A DNA stretch of 64,000 nt from Nonomuraea spiralis (GTDB lineage Bacteria; Actinomycetota; Actinomycetes; Streptosporangiales; Streptosporangiaceae), in contig NZ_BMRC01000003.1 of NCBI RefSeq assembly GCF_014648435.1, positions 248,001-312,000 of the forward strand. The letters run 5' to 3'. The translations under genes and the position numbers were made by a program. Positions within the stretch are counted from its first letter, which is position 1; each line of letters begins with the position of its first letter. Below the pieces are notes generated by a model, which ran no database searches, was not told the origin of the DNA, and saw only the letters and a program-made list of their open reading frames with translations. Positions 27,595 through 37,449 of the stretch are shown here, piece after piece.

Positions 27595-30500
27595 TTGTAC
27601 CTCAAGACCCTCACCCTGCGCGGCTTCAAATCCTTCGCCTCGGCGACCGCCCTGCGTTTCGAGCCGGGCATCACCTGCGTCGTCGGCCCCAACGGCTCGG
27701 GCAAGTCCAACGTCGTCGACGCCCTCGCCTGGGTCATGGGCGAGCACAGCGCCAAGTCGCTGCGCGGCGGCAAGATGGAAGACGTCATCTTCGCCGGCAC
27801 CTCCTCCAGGCCGCCCCTCGGCCGCGCCGAGGTGACGCTGACCATCGACAACTCCGACGGCGCGCTGCCGATCGACTACACCGAGGTCACGATCAGCCGG
27901 CTGATGTTCCGGTCGGGGCAGAGCGAATACGCCATCAACGGCGACACCTGCCGCCTGCTCGACATCCAGGAGCTGCTGTCCGACTCGGGCATCGGCCGCG
28001 AGATGCACGTCATCGTCGGCCAGGGCCAGCTCGACGCCGTGCTGCACGCGGGCCCGGAAGACCGCCGCGCCTTCATCGAAGAGGCCGCCGGCGTGCTCAA
28101 GCACCGCAAGCGCAAGGAAAAGGCGCTGCGCAAGCTCGACGCCATGCAGGCCAACCTCACCCGGGTGCAGGACCTCGCCACCGAGCTGCGCCGCCAGCTC
28201 AAACCGCTCGGCCGCCAGGCGGAGATCGCCCGCAAGGCCGCCGTCATCCAGGCCGACCTGCGTGACGCCCGGCTGCGGCTGCTCGCCGACGACCTGTGCA
28301 TCCTGCGTGCCACGCTCGAACGCGAGGCCGCCGACGAGGCCGCCGTCACGGCCCGGCGCAACCAGGTCGAGACCGAGCTGGCCGAGGGCCAGCAGCGCGA
28401 GGCGGCCCTGGAGACCGCCGAGGCCGAGACCCAGCCGCGGCTGAGCGCCGCCCAGGAGACCTTCTTCAGGCTCTCCTCCCTGCGCGAGCGCATCACCGGC
28501 CTCGGACAGCTCGCCGCCGAACGCCACCGCCACGCCCTCGACGCCGCCGCCATCGAACGCCGCGGCCGCGATCCCGAAGACCTCGAACGCGAGGCCGGCG
28601 AGGTGCGCGAGCAGGAGCACATCCTGCGGGCCGAGCTCGAACACGCCCAGGAGCTGCTGGAGGAGGCCGTACAGCGGCGGGCCGAGGCCGAGGCCGAGCT
28701 GAGCGCGGAGGAGCAGCGGCTCGCGATGTCCGCCCGTGCCGCCGCCGACCGCCGCGAGGGCCTGGCCAGGCTGCGCGGCCAGGTCGACTCCGTACGCAGC
28801 AGGGCGCGCGCGGCCGAGGAGGAGATCGGGCGGCTGGAGAAGGCCGTGGCCGACGCCGCCGAACGCGAACGGCAGGCCCTGGCCGACCTGGAGACCCAGC
28901 GGGCCGAGGAGCCCGCGGCCGATCCGGCGCTCGCCGAGGAGCTGGCCACCGCGCAGGCCGTCGTCGAGGAGGCCAAGGCGGTCGCCGACGAGGCCCGCGC
29001 GGCCGCCGACGAGGCCGGGGCGGGGCTCGGCGGGCCGCGGGCCGCCCTCCAGGCGTCCAAGACGGCGGTCACCACGTCCCGCGCCGCCGACCAGGAGGCC
29101 CAGCGGTCGGTGGCCGCGCTCCAGGCCCGCCGCGACGCGCTGGAGCTGGGCCTGGCCAAGGGCGACGGCGGCGCCGCGCTCCTCGACGCCGGGCTGACCG
29201 GGGTGCTGGGCCCGCTGGCCGCCTCGATGCAGGTCACGCCGGGTGCGGAGCTGGCGGTCGCCGCCGTGCTCGGTCCGGTGGCCGAGGCCGTCGCCGTCCA
29301 GACCCTCGACACCGCCGTCGAGGCGCTCGACCTTCTGCGTGTCACCGACGCGGGCCAGGTGACGCTGCTCGTGGCGGGCGCCGGCGGCCAGGGCGGGGTT
29401 TCGGACACGCCGGGCCACTCCGAGGTTGCGCAGTCCCGCCCGAAGGCGCCCGAGGGCGGCCGGTGGGCCGCCGACCTGGTCACCGTGCCTGACCATCTGC
29501 GGCCGGCGCTCGACCACGTGCTGGCGGGCGTCGTCGTGGTCGGCAAGCTCGACGCGGCCCGCGAGCTGGCCGTTCTGCGTCCCGACCTGCGGGTGGTGAC
29601 GGAGGAGGGCGACGTGCTCGGGGCCCATCTGGCCAGCGGCGGGTCGGCCGGCGGCACCTCGGTGCTCCAGGTGCGGGCGGCGCTCGACGAGGCCGTGCAC
29701 GACCTGCGGGAGGCGGAGGCCACGGCCGAGGCCACGGCCGAGGCGCTCGACCGGGCGATCGAGGGCGAGCAGGAGGCGCAGACGGCCGTCGAGGCGGCCC
29801 AGGCGCACGTCAACGAGGCCCAGAGCGCGGTCACCGCCGCCCAGGCCGGCGTGAGCGCCGCGCAGGGCGTCCTCGACCAGGTCAGGGCCCGCCAGCGTGA
29901 GGCCGACCAGCGTAACGCGGCGGCGGCCAAGCGGCTGGCCCAGCTGGAGGCCGCCGCGCACGCCGCGCACGCCGAGGCCGAACGCCTAACCCGCAGCGTC
30001 ACGGCCGCCCAGGACGCCCGTACCGAGGGGCTGGAGGAGCTGGCCGAGCTGGAGATCCGGCTGGCCGAGGCCGAATACGCCCAGGAGCTGGAGACCGAGC
30101 CCACCACCGACGTACGCGACGACCTGGCCGCGACCTGCGAGACGGCCCGGCAGCGCGAGATGGACACCCGGCTGCAGGTGCGCACCGCCGAGGAGCGCGT
30201 CAGGGGCATCGAGGGCCGCGCCGACGGCCTGCTGCGCGCCGCCCAGCGCGAACGCCAGGAACGCGCCCAGGCCGCCGCTCAGCGGGCCAGGCGCAGGCGG
30301 CAGGCCGTGGTGGCCGAGGCGGTCAGCAAGGGCGCCAAGCAGGTGCTCACGGCGCTCGCGTCCTCGATCCAGCTCGCCTCCCGCGAGCGCGACGACGCCG
30401 ACCTCGCCCGCGTCGCCGTCGACGCCGAGCTCAAGCAGGTCCGCCTGCGCGTACGCGAGCTGGGCCAGGAGCTCGACAAGCTGGTCAACCGTGTCCACGG

Positions 30501-31308
30501 GAGCGAGGTGGCCCGCACCGAGCAGCGCCTGCGGCTGGAACAGCTCCAGGAGCGGGCGATGGAGGAGTTCGGCGTCGAGGTCGAGGCGCTGATCTCCGAG
30601 TACGGCCCCGACGCCCCCGTCCCCGGCGACCCGCCCGTCCCCTATGTCCGCGAGGAGCAGGAGAAGCGGGCCAGGGCCGCCGAGCGGCAGATGACCCAGC
30701 TCGGCAAGGTCAACCCGCTGGCGCTGGAGGAGTTCGCCGCGCTGGAGGAGCGCCACGCCTTCCTGACCTCGCAGCTCGAAGACCTCAAGAAGACCCGTCG
30801 CGACCTGCTCACCGTGGTCAAGGAGGTCGACGACCGGGTCGAGCAGATGTTCGCCTCGGCGTACGAGGACGTCGCGCGCGAGTTCGAGCAGATCTTCGGC
30901 CGGGTCTTCCCCGGCGGTGACGGGCGGCTCGTGCTCACCGACCCGGCCGACATGCTGACGACGGGCATCGAGGTCGAGGCCAGGCCGCCGGGCAAGAAGG
31001 TCAAGCGGCTGTCCCTGTTGTCGGGCGGCGAGCGTTCGCTGACGGCGGTGGCGTTCCTGGTGTCCATCTTCAAGGCGCGGCCCTCGCCGTTCTACGTGAT
31101 GGACGAGGTCGAGGCCGCGCTCGACGACACCAACACCCAGCGTCTGCTGACCCTGTTCGAGGAGTTGCGGCAGAGTTCCCAGCTCATCGTCATCACCCAC
31201 AACAAGCGCACGATGGAGATCGCCGACGCCCTTTATGGCGTGTCGATGCGCGGTGACGGCGTGACGCAGGTGATCAGCCAGCGGCTGCGGGAGCGCGAAT
31301 CCGCCTGA
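27595..31308 (+). CDS. smc: Chromosome segregation protein SMC
   Basis: A 1237-residue condensin subunit. It has an N-terminal ATPase lobe with Walker A VVGPNGSGKSNVVDALAW (near residue 30), long coiled coils, a hinge at about 520-690 and a C-terminal lobe with the ABC signature LSGGERSLTAV and Walker B FYVMDEVEAALDD. The coil arms are very rich in Ala/Glu. The TTG start at 27595 follows AAGGGGG. It is slightly longer than Bacillus Smc. It lies upstream of ftsY, the usual order. Confidence 0.97.
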   Translation: MYLKTLTLRGFKSFASATALRFEPGITCVVGPNGSGKSNVVDALAWVMGEHSAKSLRGGKMEDVIFAGTSSRPPLGRAEVTLTIDNSDGALPIDYTEVTISRLMFRSGQSEYAINGDTCRLLDIQELLSDSGIGREMHVIVGQGQLDAVLHAGPEDRRAFIEEAAGVLKHRKRKEKALRKLDAMQANLTRVQDLATELRRQLKPLGRQAEIARKAAVIQADLRDARLRLLADDLCILRATLEREAADEAAVTARRNQVETELAEGQQREAALETAEAETQPRLSAAQETFFRLSSLRERITGLGQLAAERHRHALDAAAIERRGRDPEDLEREAGEVREQEHILRAELEHAQELLEEAVQRRAEAEAELSAEEQRLAMSARAAADRREGLARLRGQVDSVRSRARAAEEEIGRLEKAVADAAERERQALADLETQRAEEPAADPALAEELATAQAVVEEAKAVADEARAAADEAGAGLGGPRAALQASKTAVTTSRAADQEAQRSVAALQARRDALELGLAKGDGGAALLDAGLTGVLGPLAASMQVTPGAELAVAAVLGPVAEAVAVQTLDTAVEALDLLRVTDAGQVTLLVAGAGGQGGVSDTPGHSEVAQSRPKAPEGGRWAADLVTVPDHLRPALDHVLAGVVVVGKLDAARELAVLRPDLRVVTEEGDVLGAHLASGGSAGGTSVLQVRAALDEAVHDLREAEATAEATAEALDRAIEGEQEAQTAVEAAQAHVNEAQSAVTAAQAGVSAAQGVLDQVRARQREADQRNAAAAKRLAQLEAAAHAAHAEAERLTRSVTAAQDARTEGLEELAELEIRLAEAEYAQELETEPTTDVRDDLAATCETARQREMDTRLQVRTAEERVRGIEGRADGLLRAAQRERQERAQAAAQRARRRRQAVVAEAVSKGAKQVLTALASSIQLASRERDDADLARVAVDAELKQVRLRVRELGQELDKLVNRVHGSEVARTEQRLRLEQLQERAMEEFGVEVEALISEYGPDAPVPGDPPVPYVREEQEKRARAAERQMTQLGKVNPLALEEFAALEERHAFLTSQLEDLKKTRRDLLTVVKEVDDRVEQMFASAYEDVAREFEQIFGRVFPGGDGRLVLTDPADMLTTGIEVEARPPGKKVKRLSLLSGGERSLTAVAFLVSIFKARPSPFYVMDEVEAALDDTNTQRLLTLFEELRQSSQLIVITHNKRTMEIADALYGVSMRGDGVTQVISQRLRERESA

Positions 31309-31375
31309 TCCGGCCTGTCATCATCCGTGTGCCTTGGGCATGACCATGCCGGTCGATCTGGAAAACTGACATCTT

Positions 31376-32551
31376 GTGGATGGTTACCTCGGCGTCATAG
31401 TGATCGTGGTCGTCGTCGCCCTGCTGGCGGTCGGCGGCCTCTTCCTGCTGTTCAGGCCGGGTCGCAAGGCGGCGCCGCCCGTGCCGCCGCCGCAGGCGCC
31501 GCCGCTTCCCGAGGAGGAGAAGCGGCCCGCCGGACCGGTCGAGGAGGCCGGCGGGGCGGTCACCACGGTCCCGCCGCCGATCAAGCCGGCCGAGCCGATG
31601 GTCATCGCGCCCGAGGTCGAGGTGCCGCCGCCGTCCGCGGGCCGGATGGTGCGGCTGCGTTCGCGTCTGGCGCGTTCGCAGAGCTCGCTCGGCCGCGGCC
31701 TGCTGGAGCTGCTGTCCCGCGACCGGCTCGACGACGACGTCTGGGACGAGATCGAGGAGAGCCTGATCACCGCCGACGTGGGCGTCGCCCCGACCCGCGC
31801 GATGGTCGAGGAGCTGCGCACCAAGGTCAAGGTGCTGGGCAGCCGTACCCCGGCGGAGGTCCGGGGCCTGCTGCGCGAGCAGCTTCTCGCGCAGATCAAC
31901 CCCGACCTCGACCGCAGCCTCCACGTTCAGAAGCACGGCGAGCGGCCGGCCGTGGTGCTCGTCGTGGGCGTCAACGGCACGGGCAAGACCACCACCACGG
32001 GCAAGCTCGCCCGTTCGCTCATCGGCGACGGCAAGAAGGTCGTGCTGGGCGCGGCCGACACGTTCCGCGCGGCGGCGGCCGACCAGCTCCAGACCTGGGG
32101 CGAGCGGGTCGGCGCCGAGACCGTACGCGGGCCCGAGGGCGGCGACCCGGCCTCGGTGGCCTTCGACGCCACGGCCAAGGGCATCGAGGACAAGGTCGAC
32201 GTCGTCATCGTCGACACCGCGGGCCGCCTGCACACCAAGACCGGTCTCATGGACGAGCTGGGCAAGGTCAAGCGGGTCATCGAGAAGAAGGCCACGGTCG
32301 ACGAGGTGCTGCTCGTGCTCGACGCGACCACCGGCCAGAACGGCATGCGCCAGGCGCAGGTGTTCGCCGAGGTGGTCAACATCACCGGCATCGCGCTCAC
32401 CAAGCTCGACGGCACGGCCAAGGGCGGCATCGTGATCTCGGTGCAGCGCGAGCTGGGTGTGCCGGTCAAGCTCGTGGGGCTCGGCGAGGGGCCTGACGAC
32501 CTGGCGCCGTTCGACCCCGAGGTGTTCGTGGACGCGATTCTGGGCGACTGA
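31376..32551 (+). CDS. ftsY: Signal recognition particle receptor FtsY
   Basis: A 391-residue SRP GTPase. A true N-terminal membrane helix (VIVIVVVVALLAVGGLFLLF, residues 8-27), typical of actinobacterial FtsY, is followed by a Pro-rich linker and the NG domain. GTPase motifs are GVNGTGKTTTTGKLA (G1), DTFRAAAADQL, DTAGRLHT (G3) and TKLDGTAKGG (G4). The GTG start has no clear ribosome site. Confidence 0.97.
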   Translation: MDGYLGVIVIVVVVALLAVGGLFLLFRPGRKAAPPVPPPQAPPLPEEEKRPAGPVEEAGGAVTTVPPPIKPAEPMVIAPEVEVPPPSAGRMVRLRSRLARSQSSLGRGLLELLSRDRLDDDVWDEIEESLITADVGVAPTRAMVEELRTKVKVLGSRTPAEVRGLLREQLLAQINPDLDRSLHVQKHGERPAVVLVVGVNGTGKTTTTGKLARSLIGDGKKVVLGAADTFRAAAADQLQTWGERVGAETVRGPEGGDPASVAFDATAKGIEDKVDVVIVDTAGRLHTKTGLMDELGKVKRVIEKKATVDEVLLVLDATTGQNGMRQAQVFAEVVNITGIALTKLDGTAKGGIVISVQRELGVPVKLVGLGEGPDDLAPFDPEVFVDAILGD

Positions 32552-32670
32552 CCCTCGGTATCGGTTGTGTCCTAATTCATGCCGATATGGCCGTTACCAG
32601 AAAAGTCTTGAGTGGTTAGTTGGCTTTGTGCTGACATGTTCGGGTTATCCGCGATCACCGAGGGGTGCCC

Positions 32671-32745
32671 ATGAAGAAGATCGTCGTACATCGGCCCGGG
32701 ACTGTCAGACCGTCCACACAGGCTTCGCCGCGACACACTCCTTGA
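32671..32745 (+). CDS. Possible 24-residue peptide upstream of the TPR gene
   Basis: A short ORF begins with ATG after GAGGGG at a 5-base spacing. Its product starts MKKIVVHRPGTVRP and ends in a Ser/Thr/His/Pro-rich tail (STQASPRHTP). A hairpin and then the TPR gene follow. The layout resembles a leader or small precursor peptide with a stoichiometry-setting stem-loop. There is no Cys and no recognised modification enzyme nearby. It may equally be a leader peptide or a chance ORF. Confidence 0.4.
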   Translation: MKKIVVHRPGTVRPSTQASPRHTP

Positions 32746-32755
32746 CCTGTTACTG

Positions 32756-32785
32756 GGTCGGCGTTTCCACGCGGGAACGCCGACC
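32756..32785 (+). other. 13-bp hairpin between the small ORF and the TPR gene
   Basis: GGTCGGCGTTTCC pairs with GGGAACGCCGACC (one G-U pair) around ACGC. It ends just before the GGGAGGTGGG ribosome site of the TPR gene, so it could act as an attenuator, processing site or translation control element. There is no U-run. Confidence 0.65.
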
Positions 32786-32803
32786 GCTGGGAGGTGGGCA
32801 GTC

Positions 32804-34480
32804 GTGAGGACGATCGCCCTCGACGCCGACCGCAGGATCGCCGGGCCCTACTCGCTGGCCGCCGCCCTGCTCGACCTGCTGGTTCCCGAGGCACTCGACC
32901 GCCGGCCCGAGCTGGTCGCCGCGTACGACGTGGAGATCCGGGTCGCGGCGCCCCGCCTGCGGACGGTCGTCCCGGCACGCAGGCGTTCGCTGGCCGACGA
33001 CCTGCCCAGAGCCCAGCGCATCCTCATCCCCGGGGCCCGCCGCAGTCTCAGGATCGCCAACGGGCTGGCCGAGTTCGTCCGCGAGCTCCTGACCCTCACG
33101 GGCCCGCTCACGCTCGTCGTGTCGAACCTGGGCGAGGCCGACCACACCGACGCCGAACTGGTCGAGGTGCTGCGCCGCCGGCTCGACCCCGGGCTGCTGC
33201 GTGTCGAGGAAGGGCCGTCGGCGCCCGGCGAGGGTCCGCTGTGCGCCGACTTCGACCGCTTCCGCGACGAGGGCTTCCACCACGCCATGGCGGAGTCGGG
33301 GCTGGAGGCGCTGCGCGGCATGGCGTACGAGGACGATCCGGACGAATGGCAGACCCTCGTGCAACGCGTAGCCTCAGCCCTGGAGGCCGTGGAACGCGAG
33401 GAGGAGGCCCGCGCCCTCTACGACCGGGCCAGGCGCGTGAGCACCGACCCCAAGCACCGGGCCACGATCGCGTACGCCACCGCCATGATCCTGGTACGCC
33501 ACCACGACCCGGCCCGCCGCGACCCCGGCGAGGCGATGGCCTGGATCAACGAGGCCGTCACGATCACCTCGTTGTTGCCCGACCCCCGCGAACGGGCCTT
33601 CCACCTCGGGTTCGACCTCAACGGAAAGGCCCTGGTCGAGCTGCGCGCGGGCCGGTCGGGCAACGCGCTCGGGCTGGTCGAGCAGGCCATCGCGCTGGCC
33701 GATGAGCACCTGGCCGGCGAGCACCCGATCCACCGGCTCGTGCTGCGCGCCAACCGGGCCCAGCTCCTGGCCCAGGCCGGCCGGTACGAGGAGGCGCTGG
33801 CCGACTACACCGCGGCGATCGACGCCGATCCCGGCTACCCCGACTACTACCTCGACCGGGGCAATCTGCTCAACCAGCTCGGCAGACCGGCCGAGGCCCT
33901 GGCCGACTACGAGACGGTGACTCGGCTCAGCCCGCCCTTCCCCGAGGCGTACTACAACCGTTCGGAGCTGCGGTTCGCGGCGGGCGACCTCGAAGGCGCC
34001 CGTGCCGACCTGGACCGTACGCTGGAGCTCGATCCCGGCTTCGCGGCCGCGTACGTGAACAGGTGCGGCATCCTCGCGCTCCACGGCGAGTACGAGCGGG
34101 CCAGGGCGGACGTCGCGCGCGGGCTGGCGCTCCGGCCGCGCGACGCGCACCTGCTGTGCGTGCTCGGCCAGGTGGAGACGGCGCAGGGCCGCCACCCGGA
34201 GGCGTACGCCGCCTTCGAGGCCGCGCTGGAGATCGACCCCGACCTGCCCGCCGCCTGGGGGAACCGGGCCGTGCTGGCCTTCGAGCGCGGCGACCACGCG
34301 GGCGCCCTGTCCGACCTGACGCGCGCGCTGAAGCTGACCGAGACGGTGGAGCTGCTGTTCAACCGGTCGATGGTGTACCGGGAGCTGGGCAGGGCCAAGG
34401 AGGCCAGGCAGGACCTGCTCAGGGCTGCCGAGCTGGCCCCGGACGACCAGGACGTCGAACGGGCGCTGGCTGAGTGCTGA
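32804..34480 (+). CDS. Tetratricopeptide-repeat protein
   Basis: A 558-residue protein with a GTG start after GGGAGGTGGG. The N-terminal ~190 residues form an unrecognised domain rich in Arg, Leu and Asp. From about residue 200 to the end it is TPR array: several 34-residue units such as AGRYEEALADYTAAIDADPG, LGRPAEALADYETVTRLSP and AGDLEGARADLDRTLELDPG, about eight to nine in all. There is no signal peptide, HTH or catalytic motif, so it is probably an adaptor or scaffold. It converges on the siderophore ATPase gene with a 10-base gap. Confidence 0.85.
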   Translation: MRTIALDADRRIAGPYSLAAALLDLLVPEALDRRPELVAAYDVEIRVAAPRLRTVVPARRRSLADDLPRAQRILIPGARRSLRIANGLAEFVRELLTLTGPLTLVVSNLGEADHTDAELVEVLRRRLDPGLLRVEEGPSAPGEGPLCADFDRFRDEGFHHAMAESGLEALRGMAYEDDPDEWQTLVQRVASALEAVEREEEARALYDRARRVSTDPKHRATIAYATAMILVRHHDPARRDPGEAMAWINEAVTITSLLPDPRERAFHLGFDLNGKALVELRAGRSGNALGLVEQAIALADEHLAGEHPIHRLVLRANRAQLLAQAGRYEEALADYTAAIDADPGYPDYYLDRGNLLNQLGRPAEALADYETVTRLSPPFPEAYYNRSELRFAAGDLEGARADLDRTLELDPGFAAAYVNRCGILALHGEYERARADVARGLALRPRDAHLLCVLGQVETAQGRHPEAYAAFEAALEIDPDLPAAWGNRAVLAFERGDHAGALSDLTRALKLTETVELLFNRSMVYRELGRAKEARQDLLRAAELAPDDQDVERALAEC

Positions 34481-34490
34481 GGGGTGAGGG

Positions 34491-35285
34491 TCAGGCTCGT
34501 GGTGTTGAGAGCGGGCCGATCGGCACCACCAGGGGGGTTCCGGCCACGGGGTCCTCGATGATCTTGGCGTCCAGCTCGAACACCTCGCGCAGCAGCTCCT
34601 CGGTCAGCACCTCGTGCGGGGTGCCGGCCGCGACGACCCGGCCGGCGCGCATGGCCACCAGGCGGTCGGCGTAGCGCGCGGACAGGTTGAGGTCGTGCAG
34701 GACCATGACGACCGTGCGCCCGGCCTGCTCGTGCAGATGACGTACGAGCTCCAGCACCTCCACCTGGTGCGCCAGGTCGAGGAACGTGGTGGGCTCGTCG
34801 AGCAGCAGCAGGTCGGTGCCCTGGGCCAGGGCCATGGAGATCCAGGCGCGCTGCCGCTGGCCACCCGACAGCTCGTCGAGCGGTCGTTCGGCGAGGTCGG
34901 CCAGGCCGGTCATGGACAGCGCCGCGGCGACCGCCGACTCGTCGTCGGAGGACCACTGCCGGTACCACGTCTGGTGCGGATGCCGGCCCCTGGCCACCAG
35001 GTCGGCGACCGTCAGTCCCTCGGGGGCCGAGGGCGCCTGGGGCAGCACGCCGAGGATCTTGGCCACCTCGCGGGTGGGGATGGAGTCGATGCGCTTGCCG
35101 TCCAGCAGCACCTGGCCGCCCTGGGGTTTGAGCAGGCGGCCGAGCGCGCGCAGGAGGGTGGACTTACCGCAGCCGTTCGGGCCGATGATCGTGGTCACCG
35201 TGCCCGCCTCGATGCCCAGGTCGAGGCCGTCCACGATGGTCCGGTCGCCGTAGCCGAGCTTGACGCCCGCGGCCTGCAGCCTCAT
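34491..35285 (-). CDS. Ferri-siderophore ABC transporter ATPase
   Basis: A 264-residue FepC/FhuC-type ATPase. Walker A is [14 protein letters not shown], the Q-loop lies in LPQAP, the signature is [10 protein letters not shown], Walker B is [12 protein letters not shown] and the switch His is in VLHDLNL. The start overlaps the permease stop by 4 bases (ATGA). It is the last gene of a three-gene minus-strand import operon. Confidence 0.95.
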   Translation of the reverse strand: MRLQAAGVKLGYGDRTIVDGLDLGIEAGTVTTIIGPNGCGKSTLLRALGRLLKPQGGQVLLDGKRIDSIPTREVAKILGVLPQAPSAPEGLTVADLVARGRHPHQTWYRQWSSDDESAVAAALSMTGLADLAERPLDELSGGQRQRAWISMALAQGTDLLLLDEPTTFLDLAHQVEVLELVRHLHEQAGRTVVMVLHDLNLSARYADRLVAMRAGRVVAAGTPHEVLTEELLREVFELDAKIIEDPVAGTPLVVPIGPLSTPRA

Positions 35286-36325
35286 TTGCGTGCCCTCCAG
35301 ATCAGGTGGATCAGGTACGGTGCGCCCAGCACGGCCGTGACGATGCCGACGGGCAGTTCGATCGGCGAGAAGACGGTCCGGGCGATCAGGTCGGCGCCCG
35401 CGGTGAGCACGGCCCCGGTGACCGCCGAGCACAGCAGCGGCGGCCGGGCCGAGCGGGCCAGCCTGAGCGCGATCTGCGGCGAGGCCAGCGCCACGAACGC
35501 GATCGGCCCGGCCGAGGCGGTGGCCACCGCGGCCAGCAGCACGGCGGCCAGGATCAGCAGCCCGCGGGCCGCGTTCATCCGTACGCCGAGCGCGGTGACG
35601 ACGTCGTCGCCGAACCGCAGCGCGTCGAGCGAACGGGTGCCGAGCAGGGTGGCCGGGACGAGCACGGCCAGCGCCAGCGCCACCGGGACGACGTGCTCCC
35701 AGCCGCGGCCGTTGAGCGAGCCGCTGATCCAGACCATGGCCCGGCCGGTGTCGTTCACGTCGCCGACGGTCAGCAGCCAGAACTTCACGTTGGTGAACAC
35801 GGCGGCCACGCCGATGCCGACCAGGACCAGGCGGTAGCCGTCCAGGCCGCGCCGCCAGGCCAGGCCGTAGACGACGGCCGCGCCGAGCAGGCCGCCGAGC
35901 AGGGCCAGCGCGGGGACGCCGAGGGTGGCCAGCAGGCCGCTGGTGCCGCCGTAGACGCTGCCGCTGGCCACCACGCCGGCCACGACGGTGACCGAGGCGC
36001 CGGTCGTGACGCCGAGGATCTCGGGGCTGGCCAGCGGGTTGCGGGCGATGGACTGGATGAGCGCGCCGGACAGCGCCAGCGCCGCGCCGACCAGGGCGCC
36101 GGTCAGCGCGCGCGGCAGGCGCAACTCCATGATGACGAAGTGGGCCGCGCTGTTGACGTCGAAGGTGCCCTGGAGCACTTCCGGCAGGCTCATCGGGAGG
36201 TCGCCGATGCGCATGTTGAGCGCCATGAGCAGGATCAGGAGCACCAGGCCGGTCACGCTGACGGTGACGGCACGCAGGCGCAGCCGCCAGGACAGGGCGC
36301 CGAGGCGCAGGGAGAGCGCGGTCAT
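35282..36325 (-). CDS. Ferri-siderophore ABC transporter permease (FecCD family), second
   Basis: A 347-residue BtuCD/FecCD-type permease with about 10 membrane helices. It shows the family motifs [23 protein letters not shown] and [16 protein letters not shown], and [17 protein letters not shown] near the coupling helix. The ATG overlaps the upstream permease stop by 4 bases. It pairs with the next protein as a FepD/FepG heterodimer. Confidence 0.95.
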   Translation of the reverse strand: MTALSLRLGALSWRLRLRAVTVSVTGLVLLILLMALNMRIGDLPMSLPEVLQGTFDVNSAAHFVIMELRLPRALTGALVGAALALSGALIQSIARNPLASPEILGVTTGASVTVVAGVVASGSVYGGTSGLLATLGVPALALLGGLLGAAVVYGLAWRRGLDGYRLVLVGIGVAAVFTNVKFWLLTVGDVNDTGRAMVWISGSLNGRGWEHVVPVALALAVLVPATLLGTRSLDALRFGDDVVTALGVRMNAARGLLILAAVLLAAVATASAGPIAFVALASPQIALRLARSARPPLLCSAVTGAVLTAGADLIARTVFSPIELPVGIVTAVLGAPYLIHLIWRARK

Positions 36326-37350
36326 AGCCGTACCGGCTTCCTGCGGCGGACCAGGGCGACGAAGAAGGGGGCGCCGAGCAGCGCGAGGACCACGCCCACC
36401 TCCAGCTCGCCCGGAGGGGCGACCACGCGGCCGATCACGTCGGCGACCAGCAGCAACGCCGCCCCGACGAGCCCCGAGTACGGCAGCAGCCACCGGTGGT
36501 CGGTGCCCGACAGCGGACGGGCCAGGTGCGGCACGATCAGGCCCACGAACGCCAGCGAGCCGCACGCGGCCACCGCGGCGCCCGACAGCAGGGTGACGGA
36601 GGCGACGCCGACCGCCCTGGTCAGGGCGATGTTCTGGCCGAGCGAACGGGCGACGTCCTCGCCGAGCGACAGGGCGTTCAGGCCCGGGGCGTTGACCATG
36701 GCCAGCAGCAGGCCCACGAGGATGAACGGGAGCACCTGCCAGACGACGTCCGGGCCCCTGGCGGCGATGGAACCGGCCTGCCAGAAGCGGAACACGTCCA
36801 TGGCCTGCTCGTCGAGGAGCACGATGGCCGAGGTCATGGCGTACAGCAGGGCGCTGACCGCGGTGCCGGCCAGGGCCAGCGTGACCGGGGTGGGCCCGCC
36901 TCTGCCGCCCGTCATGCCGAGCGCGAACACCGCCACGCTGGCCACCAGCGCGCCCGCCAGGCCGAACCAGATGTAGGCGAGCAGGCTGGAGGCGCCGAGC
37001 AGGATGATCGAGGCCACCATGGCGAACGCCGCGCCCTGCGTGACGCCCAGCAGGCCGGGGTCGGCGAGCGGGTTGCGCGTGTGGCCCTGCATGAGCGCGC
37101 CCGCGACGCCGAGCGCGATCCCGGCCAGCACGCCGAGCACGGTACGCGGGACGCGCAGCGAACGGATGATGATGTCGTTCTCGCTGCCCATGGGCGCGGT
37201 GAGTGCCTGCCAGGCGTCGCCGGGCGGTACGGGCTTCGAGCCGATCGTGATGCTCAGCACCGCCGCGGCCGCGACGGCGGCGAGCAGGACGAGCAGGAGG
37301 CCGAGCCGCCGGCGCCGGATGCCGTGAAGGCGGGGCGCGAGCGCGGTCAC
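36322..37350 (-). CDS. Ferri-siderophore ABC transporter permease (FecCD family), first
   Basis: A 342-residue FecCD permease and first gene of the operon. It has [42 protein letters not shown] and the coupling-helix region [15 protein letters not shown]. The GTG start follows GGGGAGG. The operon is divergent from the binding-protein gene across an iron-box-like operator. No siderophore synthesis genes are nearby, so it may import a foreign or remotely encoded siderophore. Confidence 0.95.
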   Translation of the reverse strand: MTALAPRLHGIRRRRLGLLLVLLAAVAAAAVLSITIGSKPVPPGDAWQALTAPMGSENDIIIRSLRVPRTVLGVLAGIALGVAGALMQGHTRNPLADPGLLGVTQGAAFAMVASIILLGASSLLAYIWFGLAGALVASVAVFALGMTGGRGGPTPVTLALAGTAVSALLYAMTSAIVLLDEQAMDVFRFWQAGSIAARGPDVVWQVLPFILVGLLLAMVNAPGLNALSLGEDVARSLGQNIALTRAVGVASVTLLSGAAVAACGSLAFVGLIVPHLARPLSGTDHRWLLPYSGLVGAALLLVADVIGRVVAPPGELEVGVVLALLGAPFFVALVRRRKPVRL

Positions 37351-37394
37351 GTGTTTTTCCTCCCCTTGTTTGCCCGATCGTGGTGAAGTATGCC

Positions 37395-37424
37395 AGGTTA
37401 GGCAGGGCTAACCTAATTTAGGTT
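37395..37424. promoter_or_regulatory. Two overlapping DtxR/IdeR-like iron boxes
   Basis: AGGTTAG (37395-37401) and CTAACCT (37408-37414) form one inverted repeat. AACCTAATTTAGGTT (37410-37424) is a perfect 15-base palindrome overlapping it. Both resemble the DtxR/IdeR consensus TTAGGTTAGSCTAACCTAA. The position between the divergent permease operon and binding-protein gene suggests Fe2+-dependent repression of both. Confidence 0.85.
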
Positions 37425-37449
37425 CGCCTTACTTCGAGAAAGGGTTCCG

